Below, one piece after another: positions 6,231 to 14,905 of a stretch of DNA of 64,000 nt. Made by a program: the position numbers and the translations under genes. Position 1 is the stretch's first letter. Each line of letters starts with the position of its first letter. The stretch comes from Pontibacillus salicampi (GTDB lineage Bacteria; Bacillota; Bacilli; Bacillales; BH030062), in contig NZ_JBHLTP010000011.1 of assembly GCF_042434395.1 (NCBI RefSeq), positions 186,001-250,000 on the forward strand. Reading direction: 5' to 3'. Under the pieces are notes generated by a model that did not search any database, was not told the DNA's origin, and worked only from the letters and a program-made list of their open reading frames with translations.

Positions 6231-7706
6231 TTATACGTTAGACAGATTCGGTTTAGCTGTCTTCGTCTGTTGTAAGAACTCCTCTACAAAATCTTTGTAA
6301 GGCTGTTTATCATACTGATCAAAGTACGTCATGCCCATTTTAATTGGATCACCAAAGAAATAGTACTCATAGTGTGCTTGACGACTACCAAAGGCACTAA
6401 GTGTGGCATCCCACGCTAATCGGAATAGCTGTACGCGATCATATCCACCTAGGTTTTTGCCCTGCATGGCTCTCTCGACGATAGGTCCAATTTCTTCATG
6501 CTGAAAATCAGCCTCTGTTGGAATGCCCATCAGCCCTGATGCACCTAAGATACGAAGAATTTCCGTTATGCGGGGATAGACGCGCGGATACCAATTTCTA
6601 GCGGCATTTAATGCATCAAAATCTGGTGTCATAACACCCCATTTATCTATTTCTGCGTTATGCTCCGCCCGATAGAGATGGGATTTCATTGTTTCCAGCA
6701 TAAGCATTACTTCGGTTCCTTTGTCCTTAACGTGCTGAAATTGGTCAATGCCAATTGCATCCATAACTTGCAAGATAATACCAAGCAGGAACTCTGTTTT
6801 GACGACATTTTTGGAAACGACCTGATGGGCCATATGAACAACCGCATTCGTCTCAATAAATGTTCTATTACAAATGGATGAGTTCTCACATACGAACACG
6901 CGCTCCCACGGAACGAAGACATTTTCAAAGGAAACGATAGCGTCACCTTCTTCAAAACGAGAAGAGAGAGGATGATCCCATTCATTCTTTCCGTAATCGA
7001 ATGATTCCCTGCTGAAGAATTTCAATCCTTCTGTGTTGTTGGGTATAGCAAAAGCAAGAGAATACGGATCATCTAATTCCCCAGACTGCTTAACAGTAGA
7101 TGGGAATACTAGTATTTCATCTGTAATGCCACCTTGTGTAGCCAATAGACGTATACCATCGACAATAATGCCATCTTTTCGCTTTTCAACGAGGTGAAGG
7201 GCTACATTGGCATCCTTCTGTTCATGCTGGGCCTTTGCACGGTTTACCTGTGGATGTATTAAGGTATGGGTTAAGCTGATATCATTTTCTCGGACATATT
7301 CATAATAATTGCGTGCATTCTCAGCAAACATCGTATCCTGTTCAGCAAAAAATTCATTTGCATAGCCCATTGCCATGACTTCAGCATTTAAATAGTCCGG
7401 AGATCGCCCCATCATACCTCCATTGGAGCGCGACCATTCTGTAATGGCTTCCCGGCGACGAATTAGATCCTCTATCGACTCAGGCTTGAGAAAGCTCATT
7501 CCCACCTGTTCCCCTGAAGTCGGAGAAGTGTAAAGCATCTTTTCCGGCTGTTCATGCTGGATATCGTATAGTCGTGCCATGGAAGCAACCACATTCTTAA
7601 ATGCTGGATGTGTTGTAGGATCTTCGACTCTTTCACCTTGGATATATACATTGTTTCCAGCCTGTTTAATACGTTCAATATATTGTGCACCTGTTTTAGC
7701 GCCCAT
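6231..7706 (-). CDS. hpaB: 4-hydroxyphenylacetate 3-monooxygenase, oxygenase component
   Basis: A 491-residue FADH2-dependent two-component monooxygenase that hydroxylates 4-hydroxyphenylacetate to 3,4-dihydroxyphenylacetate using reduced FAD from HpaC. The length is typical. Substrate-binding residues of the Thermus enzyme are recognisable: Arg101 and Tyr105 in MGRSPDYLN and His147 in THTLIHPQ. Other family blocks are GGITDEILVFPST and NLGGYDRVQLFRLAWDA. ATG with AAGGGGG upstream, 3 bp after the hpaE stop, so the two are probably translationally coupled. Confidence 0.96.
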   Translation of the reverse strand: MGAKTGAQYIERIKQAGNNVYIQGERVEDPTTHPAFKNVVASMARLYDIQHEQPEKMLYTSPTSGEQVGMSFLKPESIEDLIRRREAITEWSRSNGGMMGRSPDYLNAEVMAMGYANEFFAEQDTMFAENARNYYEYVRENDISLTHTLIHPQVNRAKAQHEQKDANVALHLVEKRKDGIIVDGIRLLATQGGITDEILVFPSTVKQSGELDDPYSLAFAIPNNTEGLKFFSRESFDYGKNEWDHPLSSRFEEGDAIVSFENVFVPWERVFVCENSSICNRTFIETNAVVHMAHQVVSKNVVKTEFLLGIILQVMDAIGIDQFQHVKDKGTEVMLMLETMKSHLYRAEHNAEIDKWGVMTPDFDALNAARNWYPRVYPRITEILRILGASGLMGIPTEADFQHEEIGPIVERAMQGKNLGGYDRVQLFRLAWDATLSAFGSRQAHYEYYFFGDPIKMGMTYFDQYDKQPYKDFVEEFLQQTKTAKPNLSNV

Positions 7707-7709
7707 AGC

Positions 7710-9239
7710 TTATTCCCCCTTTTTTCCAAATTGCGGTATGGAATGGTCCCCTAATGCCACATGAATAACTTGCGTTTCTGTAAAGAACTCAAATGCATAG
7801 TATCCGCCTTCTCGTCCAATACCACTATGTTTCGAACCACCGAATGGAGTTCTCAAGTCTCGTACGTTCTGTGCATTTATCCACAACATACCAGAATCAA
7901 CGGCTTGTGCGACCCGATGACCTCGTTTTAGGTCATTGGTCCAAACATACCCTGCAAGTCCATACCGTATATCGTTAGCCAATGCGACTGCTTCCTCTTC
8001 ATCCTTGAACGGAATAACCGATAGAACCGGACCAAAAATTTCCTCTTGAGCTACTCTCATTGAATTATTTACATTAAGCAGTAACGTCGGAGCTATATAA
8101 TTACCGTCCTGGTATGCGTCCTGCATGGTACTGCTGTATAGCTCGCATCCCTCTTCTCTCGCAAGGTCGAGATAGCCTTTCACTCGTTCATAGTGAACTC
8201 GATGAGCAAGAGGACCGATTTGAGTGTCTGAATCTAAGGGGTCCCCGATAACAATGTTATCCACTCTATTTTTAAGCGCTTTCACAAATGAATCATATAT
8301 GCCTTCATGCAGCAAAAGTCTCGAGTTAGCCGTACACCTTTCCCCATTAAAGGAGAAAATACCCCAAGTACAAGCATCAAGCGCTCTTTCAAAATCTGCA
8401 TCATCAAATACAATGATAGGAGATTTCCCACCTAGCTCCATGGAAAAACGCTTTAAAGAATCTGCACCATTTTTCATTATTTCCGAACCAGTTGTCGTTT
8501 CCCCAGTAAAGGAAATCAACTCTACATCCGGGTGGGCAACAAGAGCGGCACCTGCTGATTCGCCAAATCCATGAACAACATTAAATACCCCATCTGGTAG
8601 ACCCGCTTTATCAATAATTTCCGCTAATCGATTAGCGCTTAACGGAGACCACTCGGCTGGCTTAAGTACTACTGTATTACCTGTCGCTAATGCTGGTGCC
8701 ACTTTCCACGTTTCGAGCATGAATGGGGCATTCCATGGTGTAATAAGACCCGCAACCCCTACAGGCTTATGGATGGTATAGTTTAAAAATTCGTCATCCA
8801 CTTGATAGGCATCTCCTACTAATCGAGCCGAAACCATCTCTGCATAGAAGCGGAAATTTTGAGCCGCGCGAGCTACCATTTTTTTCGTTTGGCTAATAGG
8901 AAGTCCTGTGTCATACGATTCGAGAGGAGCAATTTCCTCAATGTGCTCATCAATTAAATCAGCAATTCTATTCACATAGGCAAGCCTTTCCTTTACTTTC
9001 AGTTTGCCCCATTCTCCTTTGTAGGCTGCTCGAGCTGCCGACACTGCCTTATCAATATCTGCTTGAGCCCCTTCAGCAACATAATTAATTGTTTCATTTG
9101 TAAACGGGTTGTGGTTGGCAAACTGTTGGTTGCTCTCCGCTTCCACAAACGCTCCGTTAATATATAGCTTTACATTCGTTACCTTGCTCAATATATTTTG
9201 AACCAGTTGCTGTTTATCCTTTAATTGTGAATTCATCAT
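7710..9239 (-). CDS. hpaE: 5-carboxymethyl-2-hydroxymuconate-semialdehyde dehydrogenase
   Basis: An NAD-dependent aldehyde dehydrogenase of 509 residues. It oxidises the ring-cleavage product of HpaD to 5-carboxymethyl-2-hydroxymuconate. Catalytic residues are Asn170 (TPWNAPF), Glu268 (SMELGGKSP) and Cys302 (FNGERCTANSR), and the Rossmann glycine motif lies near FTGETTTGSEIM. Two adjacent ATGs begin the frame (9239 and 9236); the GAGGAGG site is better spaced (6 nt) for the second. It is 9 bp downstream of the DapA-family gene. Confidence 0.94.
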   Translation of the reverse strand: MMNSQLKDKQQLVQNILSKVTNVKLYINGAFVEAESNQQFANHNPFTNETINYVAEGAQADIDKAVSAARAAYKGEWGKLKVKERLAYVNRIADLIDEHIEEIAPLESYDTGLPISQTKKMVARAAQNFRFYAEMVSARLVGDAYQVDDEFLNYTIHKPVGVAGLITPWNAPFMLETWKVAPALATGNTVVLKPAEWSPLSANRLAEIIDKAGLPDGVFNVVHGFGESAGAALVAHPDVELISFTGETTTGSEIMKNGADSLKRFSMELGGKSPIIVFDDADFERALDACTWGIFSFNGERCTANSRLLLHEGIYDSFVKALKNRVDNIVIGDPLDSDTQIGPLAHRVHYERVKGYLDLAREEGCELYSSTMQDAYQDGNYIAPTLLLNVNNSMRVAQEEIFGPVLSVIPFKDEEEAVALANDIRYGLAGYVWTNDLKRGHRVAQAVDSGMLWINAQNVRDLRTPFGGSKHSGIGREGGYYAFEFFTETQVIHVALGDHSIPQFGKKGE

Positions 9240-9248
9240 ACTCCTCCT

Positions 9249-10178
9249 CTACTTACTTGGTATAACATGCTCCGGCAGGTCCACATAGTCGTGAAGAACC
9301 CTCCGAATTTCTCGCTGTAAATCTTCTGTTGGCAGGTCCATCGGCAGACGAAGCACTGGGTGAATTGCCCCCATCATACCTAATGCTGCCTTTAAAGGTG
9401 CAGGGTTTGTGTCCTTAAATAACACATCGTTAAGCGGCATAAGCTCATAGTGTAATTCCTGAGCGCGCTGAACATCCCCTTTATTCCACGCATTGTATAT
9501 TTCTGCTACTTTATCAGGCATGATATTTGCTGTTGCACTGATATGACCAGCACCACCAATAGCAAGCATCGGAAAGCACAATAGCTCAATTCCAGAATAA
9601 AGTAAAAAGTCTCGACCGCAGTTCAACAGCACACGATTCACATGCTCAAAATCCTTGTTGGATTCTTTCACACCAATAATATTTGCACAATCTTCATTTA
9701 ACCTTGCTAACGTTTCGACATGAAGATTTGTTGCTGTTCTTCCGGGAATATTATAAATAATGATGGGGATGTCGACAGCATCATGTACCGCCTTAAAATG
9801 CTTATACAAAGCATGCTGGGAAGGTTTATTGTAATACGGCACAATCACTAGGGCTGCATCCGCTCCTATCTCCTGTGCTTTTTGTGTTAAATAGATGGTT
9901 TCATCGTGATTAGTTGATCCTGTACCAGGCACAAATGGTACTCTGCCATCAATAGCTTTATATGCTTTCTCCATTACGGAAACACGTTCCTCCACCGATA
10001 ACGAGCTAGGCTCGCCTGTCGTTCCTGTGACGGAGATCGCATGAGTTCCACTATTAATATGCCAATTTATGAGCTTTTCAAGTGTCGGGTAATCAATCGA
10101 AAAATCCTTCATAAATGGAGTGACAATCGGCGCTATTGATCCTCTCAATTTCTCCTTAGCTTCCTTTGCATACATCAT
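9249..10178 (-). CDS. DapA-family aldolase of the 4-HPA island (possible hydratase-aldolase)
   Basis: A class I lyase of the dihydrodipicolinate synthase family, 309 residues, with all Schiff-base features: Thr-Thr at 53-54 (GTTGEP), Tyr116 (PYYNKPS), Tyr142 and Arg147 (IYNIPGRT), and catalytic Lys171 (GVKES). It is first in the hpa operon and so is unlikely to serve lysine synthesis. The island lacks HpaH (hydratase) and HpaI (class II aldolase). Other DapA-family enzymes such as NahE and PhdJ both hydrate and cleave unsaturated 2-oxo acids, so this one may do the last step(s), giving pyruvate and succinate semialdehyde. The family is certain; the exact reaction is inference. Confidence 0.85.
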   Translation of the reverse strand: MMYAKEAKEKLRGSIAPIVTPFMKDFSIDYPTLEKLINWHINSGTHAISVTGTTGEPSSLSVEERVSVMEKAYKAIDGRVPFVPGTGSTNHDETIYLTQKAQEIGADAALVIVPYYNKPSQHALYKHFKAVHDAVDIPIIIYNIPGRTATNLHVETLARLNEDCANIIGVKESNKDFEHVNRVLLNCGRDFLLYSGIELLCFPMLAIGGAGHISATANIMPDKVAEIYNAWNKGDVQRAQELHYELMPLNDVLFKDTNPAPLKAALGMMGAIHPVLRLPMDLPTEDLQREIRRVLHDYVDLPEHVIPSK

Positions 10179-10242
10179 TCTATCAACACACCTTTCAATT
10201 CTTCCGATTCATTATTTATCTGAAATATCTGTCATTTTTACT

Positions 10243-10256
10243 GTAGCATGTGCTAC
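10243..10256. promoter_or_regulatory. Divergent hpa control region, dyad GTAGCA-TG-TGCTAC
   Basis: The 149 bp between the DapA-family gene and the LysR gene hold a 14-bp dyad with perfect 6-bp arms, flanked by direct GAAATATCT copies (10223 and 10269). A dyad midway between divergent genes is the usual place for a LysR-type regulator site. The exact promoters were not assigned. Confidence 0.5.
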
Positions 10257-10327
10257 GATAGATGAGAAATATCTAAAATGTTGCTTATACATATCAAAAA
10301 CATATAGATATCGAAAGGAGAACGTGC

Positions 10328-11230
10328 ATGGATATTCGTAAGCTTCGTTATTTTTATACCATTGCACAAGAGAAACAAATTACAAGAGCTGCAAAAAGAC
10401 TGCACATCGCCCAGCCTCCTCTCAGTCAACAGCTGAAGCAGTTGGAGGGTGAGCTTGGCATTCCTTTATTCGAACGAAATGGCAAAAAGCTGGAATTAAC
10501 AGAAGCTGGTAAAGTGCTGTATCATCGGACTGAAAAGCTGCTTCACGAAATGGATGACATGATCACAGAAGTAAAAGAAACCCATGAAGGAATTCGTGGT
10601 GTCCTAGCTTTAGGCTCCGTGAAATCATGCTTTTCTTTTTTACCAAGGCAGCTGAAATCGTTTCGCGAGCAATATCCAAATCTGCATTTTCACTTACAAG
10701 AAGGAGACACCTATTTTCTGTCAGAGAGCTTACGGAACCGTGAAATTGAATTAGCTATCGTTCGATTACCCATTGATAAGGATGACTTTTCCTTACTTCG
10801 TCTTCCTTCTGAACCATATGTTCTCGTTACAACCAAGGAAATGTGTCCTTTTCCGTCCTCAATTTCAGAAGTATTCATGGCAGACCTAGCGGATTTGCCA
10901 TTATTATTACTTCACCGCATGAGTGGTGTGGGGCAATATGAAGTCATCCTGAATGCCTGTCGTTTAAATGGCTTTGAGCCAAATATTGTTTGTGAGTGTC
11001 CTGATGTTTCTATGCTGCTTTCCTTAGCGGCAGCAAACGTTGGGGCAGCTATTGTGCCCAAATCTTCCTTGTCCGAAGCAGCCTACCCAAATTTGAAAGC
11101 GTTAACAATTATTGAAAATAGTGTACAGGCAGAAGCAGCAATGATTTGGTTAACCGACCGTCATCTTTCTACAGCAGCCAAACGGTTCATTAGTCAGCTG
11201 GAGGCATCCTTGGCTGCAACAGAAACATAA
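10328..11230 (+). CDS. LysR-family regulator of the hpa island
   Basis: A LysR-type regulator of 300 residues. The N-terminal winged HTH is plain (MDIRKLRYFYTIAQEKQITRAAKRL, residues 1-25, then LSQQLKQLEGELG), followed by the periplasmic-binding-protein-like co-inducer domain (about 90-295). ATG with AAAGGAG upstream. It is divergent from the catabolic genes and followed by hpaG1, so it is very probably the activator of both arms with 4-HPA or a catabolite as inducer; that role is inferred from position. Confidence 0.92.
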   Translation: MDIRKLRYFYTIAQEKQITRAAKRLHIAQPPLSQQLKQLEGELGIPLFERNGKKLELTEAGKVLYHRTEKLLHEMDDMITEVKETHEGIRGVLALGSVKSCFSFLPRQLKSFREQYPNLHFHLQEGDTYFLSESLRNREIELAIVRLPIDKDDFSLLRLPSEPYVLVTTKEMCPFPSSISEVFMADLADLPLLLLHRMSGVGQYEVILNACRLNGFEPNIVCECPDVSMLLSLAAANVGAAIVPKSSLSEAAYPNLKALTIIENSVQAEAAMIWLTDRHLSTAAKRFISQLEASLAATET

Positions 11231-11307
11231 TAGATATTTGAATTTTAAGACGATTTGTGGTTACTATGAATTTAGTATCAAACATTTTCCGATTTGGAGG
11301 AGATTCC

Positions 11308-12084
11308 ATGAAAAATGCATACGCGAAAATATGCGGGATTCCTGAACTTCAGCAAGTTCAGATTCATCCTGAAACGCTGCAGATGATAGAAGCGGAACAA
11401 AAAAGTGTATTAGATTTCCCATTGTCCGGAACGATATACGGGACTATGTTCAATTATGCTGGCACGTGGGAGAAACAAAAAGAGGCTTTTCATCAGCCAC
11501 CTTATCAAAAACCGCCAGAAGCACCTGTGTTATACATAAAACCAGCAAATACTTTCACTGGACCTAACACGAATATTCCTATTCCTGAAGAAATAGAACA
11601 CGTAGAAATAGGAGCTTGTTTAGGCGTGGTCATGAAAGAGAATGCTACACAACTTACTACAGAAAACGCGATGTCCTATGTACTTGGATATACTATTGTT
11701 AATGACATATCTATTCCACATGAAAACGTACATAGACCAGCTATTCAACAAAAAGCACGTGACCGATTTTGCGCAGCTGGACCATGGATTATGGAAAAGG
11801 ACTCTGTCCCTTCTCCCGATGCATTGGAAATACGCGTCTATATTAATGGAGAGCTCTGCCAGCACAATTCCACTGTACATTTAATCCGGTCCATATCCCA
11901 ATTACTAGTAGATGTTACCGAGTTCATGACATTACGTAAAGGAGATACACTATTAGTAGGAATCCCCGATAAACCACCACTTGCTAAAGCCCTGGATGAA
12001 GTTCGAATTGAAATAGATACGATTGGGAATTTGGACAATTCATTCATAAAAGAGCAAGCGTATGTGAAGGAGGTACAATCATGA
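11308..12084 (+). CDS. hpaG1: HpaG1: FAH-family isomerase/decarboxylase subunit
   Basis: A fumarylacetoacetate-hydrolase-fold protein of 258 residues, corresponding to the N-terminal half of the fused HpaG (HpcE) of enterobacteria. Family segments are SGTIYGTMFNYAGTW, VLYIKPANTFTGPN, and IVNDISIPHENVHRP. Where the partner has YECELA, this one has VEIGAC: the second metal-ligand glutamate is Gly. The pair may therefore share duties, with this subunit perhaps non-catalytic for one step. Start at ATG 11308 with GGAGG 7 nt upstream; an in-frame ATG 51 nt earlier has none. It overlaps hpaG2 by 4 nt (ATGA), so the two are coupled. Confidence 0.88.
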   Translation: MKNAYAKICGIPELQQVQIHPETLQMIEAEQKSVLDFPLSGTIYGTMFNYAGTWEKQKEAFHQPPYQKPPEAPVLYIKPANTFTGPNTNIPIPEEIEHVEIGACLGVVMKENATQLTTENAMSYVLGYTIVNDISIPHENVHRPAIQQKARDRFCAAGPWIMEKDSVPSPDALEIRVYINGELCQHNSTVHLIRSISQLLVDVTEFMTLRKGDTLLVGIPDKPPLAKALDEVRIEIDTIGNLDNSFIKEQAYVKEVQS

Positions 12085-12836
12085 AAACAGCTAGAGTTGC
12101 TTATAAGGGCAGGGTCCATCATGCAAGAGTGTTAGATCATAAGATTCTTCTAGAGGAAGGAACCTCTTGTTCTGAGGAAGAAATAGTTTGGCTACCTCCA
12201 GTGGAACCAAGAACGGTGTTTGCATTAGGGCTCAACTATGCTGATCATGCTTCAGAGCTTTCCTTTTCAGCCCCTGAGAAACCGCTTGTCTTTCTCAAAG
12301 GTCCCAATACGTTTATCGGCCACAAAGGAGAAACGTTACGTCCAGTAGATGCCACAAACATGCACTATGAATGTGAGCTTGCCGTTGTAATTGGAAAAAG
12401 TGGAAAACACATAGGAAAAGAAGAGGCTTATGAATATGTTAAGGGCTACACTATCGCTAACGATTATGCTATAAGGGATTATCTAGAAAACTATTACCGT
12501 CCAAATTTGCGAGTAAAGAACAGGGATACTTGTACTCCACTAGGTCCTTGGATAGTACCAAAAGAAGACATCGCTGATCCGATGAACCTGGCCCTCCGGA
12601 CATATATTAACGGAAAGAAGACACAGGAAGGTAATACAAAGGATATGGTATTTGATATTCCTTACTTAATCGAATACCTCTCTAGCTTCATGACCCTAAG
12701 TGAGAATGATATCATCCTGACAGGCACCCCAAAAGGGTTAGAGAAGGTATATGAGGGGGATGAAGTGGTGACAGAAATAGAAAAAGTAGGAAGGCTGATC
12801 AATTATGTAGGTAAGAAACAACCTAGCATAGTATAA
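12081..12836 (+). CDS. hpaG2: HpaG2: 5-oxopent-3-ene-1,2,5-tricarboxylate decarboxylase / 2-hydroxyhepta-2,4-diene-1,7-dioate isomerase
   Basis: A FAH-fold protein of 251 residues, equivalent to the C-terminal half of HpaG. Metal-binding residues expected for the fold are present: the Glu-x-Glu pair in HYECELAVVIG and Asp in TIANDYAIRDY. Other blocks are FALGLNYADHASEL, PLVFLKGPNTFIGH and ILTGTPKGL. It decarboxylates and isomerises the product of HpaF to 2-oxohept-3-ene-1,7-dioate. Its ATG overlaps the hpaG1 stop by 4 nt; hpaF follows after 12 bp. Confidence 0.92.
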   Translation: MKTARVAYKGRVHHARVLDHKILLEEGTSCSEEEIVWLPPVEPRTVFALGLNYADHASELSFSAPEKPLVFLKGPNTFIGHKGETLRPVDATNMHYECELAVVIGKSGKHIGKEEAYEYVKGYTIANDYAIRDYLENYYRPNLRVKNRDTCTPLGPWIVPKEDIADPMNLALRTYINGKKTQEGNTKDMVFDIPYLIEYLSSFMTLSENDIILTGTPKGLEKVYEGDEVVTEIEKVGRLINYVGKKQPSIV

Positions 12837-12848
12837 GGAGATGTGAAT

Positions 12849-13229
12849 ATGCCGCATATTTACGTAGAATATACAGAAAATATCAAATCTCAAGCTAATA
12901 TGAAAGAGCTGCTTCCAAAGCTGCACGAGGTATTGCTACAAAGAGAAGACACTTTTCCTATAGGTGGTATTCGCTCTCGCGCCATAGCTTTACAAGATTA
13001 TTACGTTGCAGATGGGTCCGCAGAAGACGCATTCGTCCATGTAACGTTAAAAATCGGCAAAGGCAGAAGTGAGGTAGAAAAGGAAGAAACGTGCACAGCC
13101 CTTTTTCAAGTAATAGAAGATCATTTTTCCGATCTCTTTGAACGCAATTACCTTGCGCTTTCCCTAGAGCTTTATGAATTCCAAAACAAAACATGGAAAA
13201 AAAATAATATCCACGATCGATTTCACTAA
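12849..13229 (+). CDS. hpaF: 5-carboxymethyl-2-hydroxymuconate delta-isomerase
   Basis: A small trimeric tautomerase-superfamily enzyme, 126 residues. The start is decided by chemistry and spacing: ATG 12849 gives Met-Pro-His, and the N-terminal Pro exposed after Met removal is the catalytic base of the family; GGAG lies 8 nt upstream. An in-frame GTG 6 nt earlier would bury that proline. The motif MPHIYVEYTEN at the N-terminus and LEL near the end fit the HpaF/CHMI group. It isomerises 5-carboxymethyl-2-hydroxymuconate between HpaE and HpaG. Last gene of the plus arm. Confidence 0.92.
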   Translation: MPHIYVEYTENIKSQANMKELLPKLHEVLLQREDTFPIGGIRSRAIALQDYYVADGSAEDAFVHVTLKIGKGRSEVEKEETCTALFQVIEDHFSDLFERNYLALSLELYEFQNKTWKKNNIHDRFH

Positions 13230-13253
13230 TCTGCTCCTGTACTTCACTACCAT

Positions 13254-13295
13254 AAAAAAATAGCAGACCTGCTGCTCGAGGTCTGCTTCTTTATT
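13254..13295. terminator. Bidirectional terminator between hpaF and a DUF4870 gene
   Basis: AGCAGACCT (13262-13270) and AGGTCTGCT (13279-13287) form a 9-bp stem with an 8-nt loop. A-run on the left and TTCTTTATT on the right allow use from both strands. Confidence 0.85.
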
Positions 13296-13599
13296 AATTC
13301 ATCAATACCTTAATTCCCATAACCACATTCCAAATCATAATACCAAAGGAGATCAAACCAAATACTCCAACCCCTATGACAACAGCAATGCCGGTTCCTT
13401 CACTAAAACCACCTACCACTAATGCAATTATGATTAGCGCAATTATCATAACAAATGGAATGATATGCGAAATAAGTGCTCGTTTCGAATGATGCTTCAC
13501 CTCTTCCTCCCCAATAATCCACGTAATAAGAGGTAATAAGAAGGGGGCGAAGAAGACGCTAAAATACGCCAATGATGAAATAATTTTATTCGTACTCAT
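13294..13599 (-). CDS. DUF4870 small membrane protein
   Basis: A 101-residue protein with three hydrophobic helices (about 6-28, 48-64 and 70-97) and a short charged loop after the first (GEEEVKHHSKRALISH), the typical DUF4870 layout. Function unknown. Single gene, convergent with hpaF, sharing the terminator at 13254-13295; its ATG follows GGAGAGGAGATTTTCAG. The sequence shows no catalytic motif. Confidence 0.82.
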   Translation of the reverse strand: MSTNKIISSLAYFSVFFAPFLLPLITWIIGEEEVKHHSKRALISHIIPFVMIIALIIIALVVGGFSEGTGIAVVIGVGVFGLISFGIMIWNVVMGIKVLMN

Positions 13600-13797
13600 C
13601 TGAAAATCTCCTCTCCAAAACTATGAAAAAATAAGTTCCTATAATGCATACGTTCCTCATTTTAATTGGTTTCAAAACTTTAAAATTAAATTTTCCTATC
13701 TTCCTCATAATCTTACTAACTTTTTATTAAGTGGGGACAGCCTCTCCTATGAATTGCCTCCATTCAAAACTCCCCCTGTTCCTACAGAGGGACTGCA

Positions 13798-14235
13798 TTA
13801 GTAGTGCTGTTTACTCAATTGCTCTAATATCTTTACATGCTGCCTATCCTTATCCAGAATTTCCTTCACCACCCGGTGACTCTCTTTATCTAAGTCACCT
13901 TTCACTATTTCCTCGGAAATTTCCACCCCATAATGGCTTTCTCCTTTCAAAGCGCTCTCTACAATCCCTTTAGTATCCTTAGGCATCAAAAACTTGCCTA
14001 TATACCCTTGTACAGAACCCACAACACCTTCATCGTTTACTGGCGTACCACCTAAATTCTGAATACGTTCCGCCACCTGTTGAGCATGCTGTTTATGATT
14101 TTGTTGAATAGCCTGAAATTCCTTCTTGATATATCGATCCTGTAACATTCCTATGTAATGTTCATATGCGTGAATGCCCATATACTGACCCTTCAAAAAT
14201 TGGTTAAGTGTTTTTACAACATCCTTCTCCTGCAT
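13798..14235 (-). CDS. Ferritin-like DUF2383 protein
   Basis: A 145-residue all-helical protein. The pattern (LNQFLKGQYMGIHAYEHYI near residues 11-29; FQAIQQNHKQHAQQVAERIQ near 41-60; the last helix KEILDKDRQHVKILEQL) places Glu and Asp/His residues as in the rubrerythrin/ferritin-like DUF2383 family. Relatives are small stress- or spore-linked proteins of unknown chemistry. It could bind a di-metal centre, but the full ligand set is not certain by eye. Strong GGAGG site before the ATG. Stands alone. Confidence 0.8.
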   Translation of the reverse strand: MQEKDVVKTLNQFLKGQYMGIHAYEHYIGMLQDRYIKKEFQAIQQNHKQHAQQVAERIQNLGGTPVNDEGVVGSVQGYIGKFLMPKDTKGIVESALKGESHYGVEISEEIVKGDLDKESHRVVKEILDKDRQHVKILEQLSKQHY

Positions 14236-14364
14236 AGAAAAAACCTCCTTTTACTATATTGTTTCACTTAATCACTCCATTATTCTATAGTAAAGAAAAG
14301 AGAGTTCTGTTATCCCCGTATAATCATACAATCTAATAAGTGTGTTTAAGAAGGAGGACGAAGC

Positions 14365-14748
14365 ATGCTGGAAATAACCATAACCATTATATCTTTATCT
14401 ATCATGCTTTTATTAGCATTATTTCACATACTACTTGCCTTTGGAGCACCATTGGGTGAATATGCATGGGGGGGATTTTATCCAACATTACCCCGCCCTT
14501 TTCGAATAGGCAGTATATTTTCTGCACTTGTATTACTTTTTCTCTCAGGAGTCTATGCCCAAAACGCAGGCTTTATTACAATCACACCCTCCTTACCTAC
14601 AAACACCATTCTTATTATCGTTACCGTCTTTTTTGCCTTAAACACCTTCGGAAATATTGCTTCAAAAAGCAGGAAAGAACGATGGGGCATGACTCCTATT
14701 TCTAGTGTGCTCTTTCTGCTGACCCTTGCACTTGTGTTTATTGGTTAA
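14365..14748 (+). CDS. Four-helix membrane protein, unknown function
   Basis: A 127-residue protein with four hydrophobic segments (about 3-28, 46-66, 76-96 and 107-127). The first loop has GAPLGEYAWGGFYPTLPRPF, a conserved-looking motif in small membrane proteins of Bacillaceae. I cannot name the family. ATG preceded by AAGGAGG. Divergent from the ferritin-like gene. Confidence 0.72.
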   Translation: MLEITITIISLSIMLLLALFHILLAFGAPLGEYAWGGFYPTLPRPFRIGSIFSALVLLFLSGVYAQNAGFITITPSLPTNTILIIVTVFFALNTFGNIASKSRKERWGMTPISSVLFLLTLALVFIG

Positions 14749-14858
14749 GAGATAGCATGAATTTTATTCCCATTTATTCGTTTAATGGCAAGTTGAGTCA
14801 AGAAATACTTATGCCTTTTTTCATCTCAGTTTCAATTACATTAACCATCTTTATGTAA

Positions 14859-14900
14859 ACCCCTCTGGACTCTTCCTCTACAGATAGTCCTAGAAGGGTG
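14859..14900. terminator. Stem-loop between convergent units
   Basis: ACCCCTCTGGACT (14859-14871) pairs with AGTCCTAGAAGGGT (14886-14899) with one bulge. It ends the methyltransferase/GT61 unit on the minus strand; the T-run is weak. Confidence 0.6.
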
Positions 14901-14905
14901 TTCAT

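Noticed and set aside
9249..10178. Lysine-pathway dihydrodipicolinate synthase (dapA)
   Set aside because: The family is right, but the gene is inside the hpa operon next to hpaE and no lysine genes are near, so a catabolic role is more probable.
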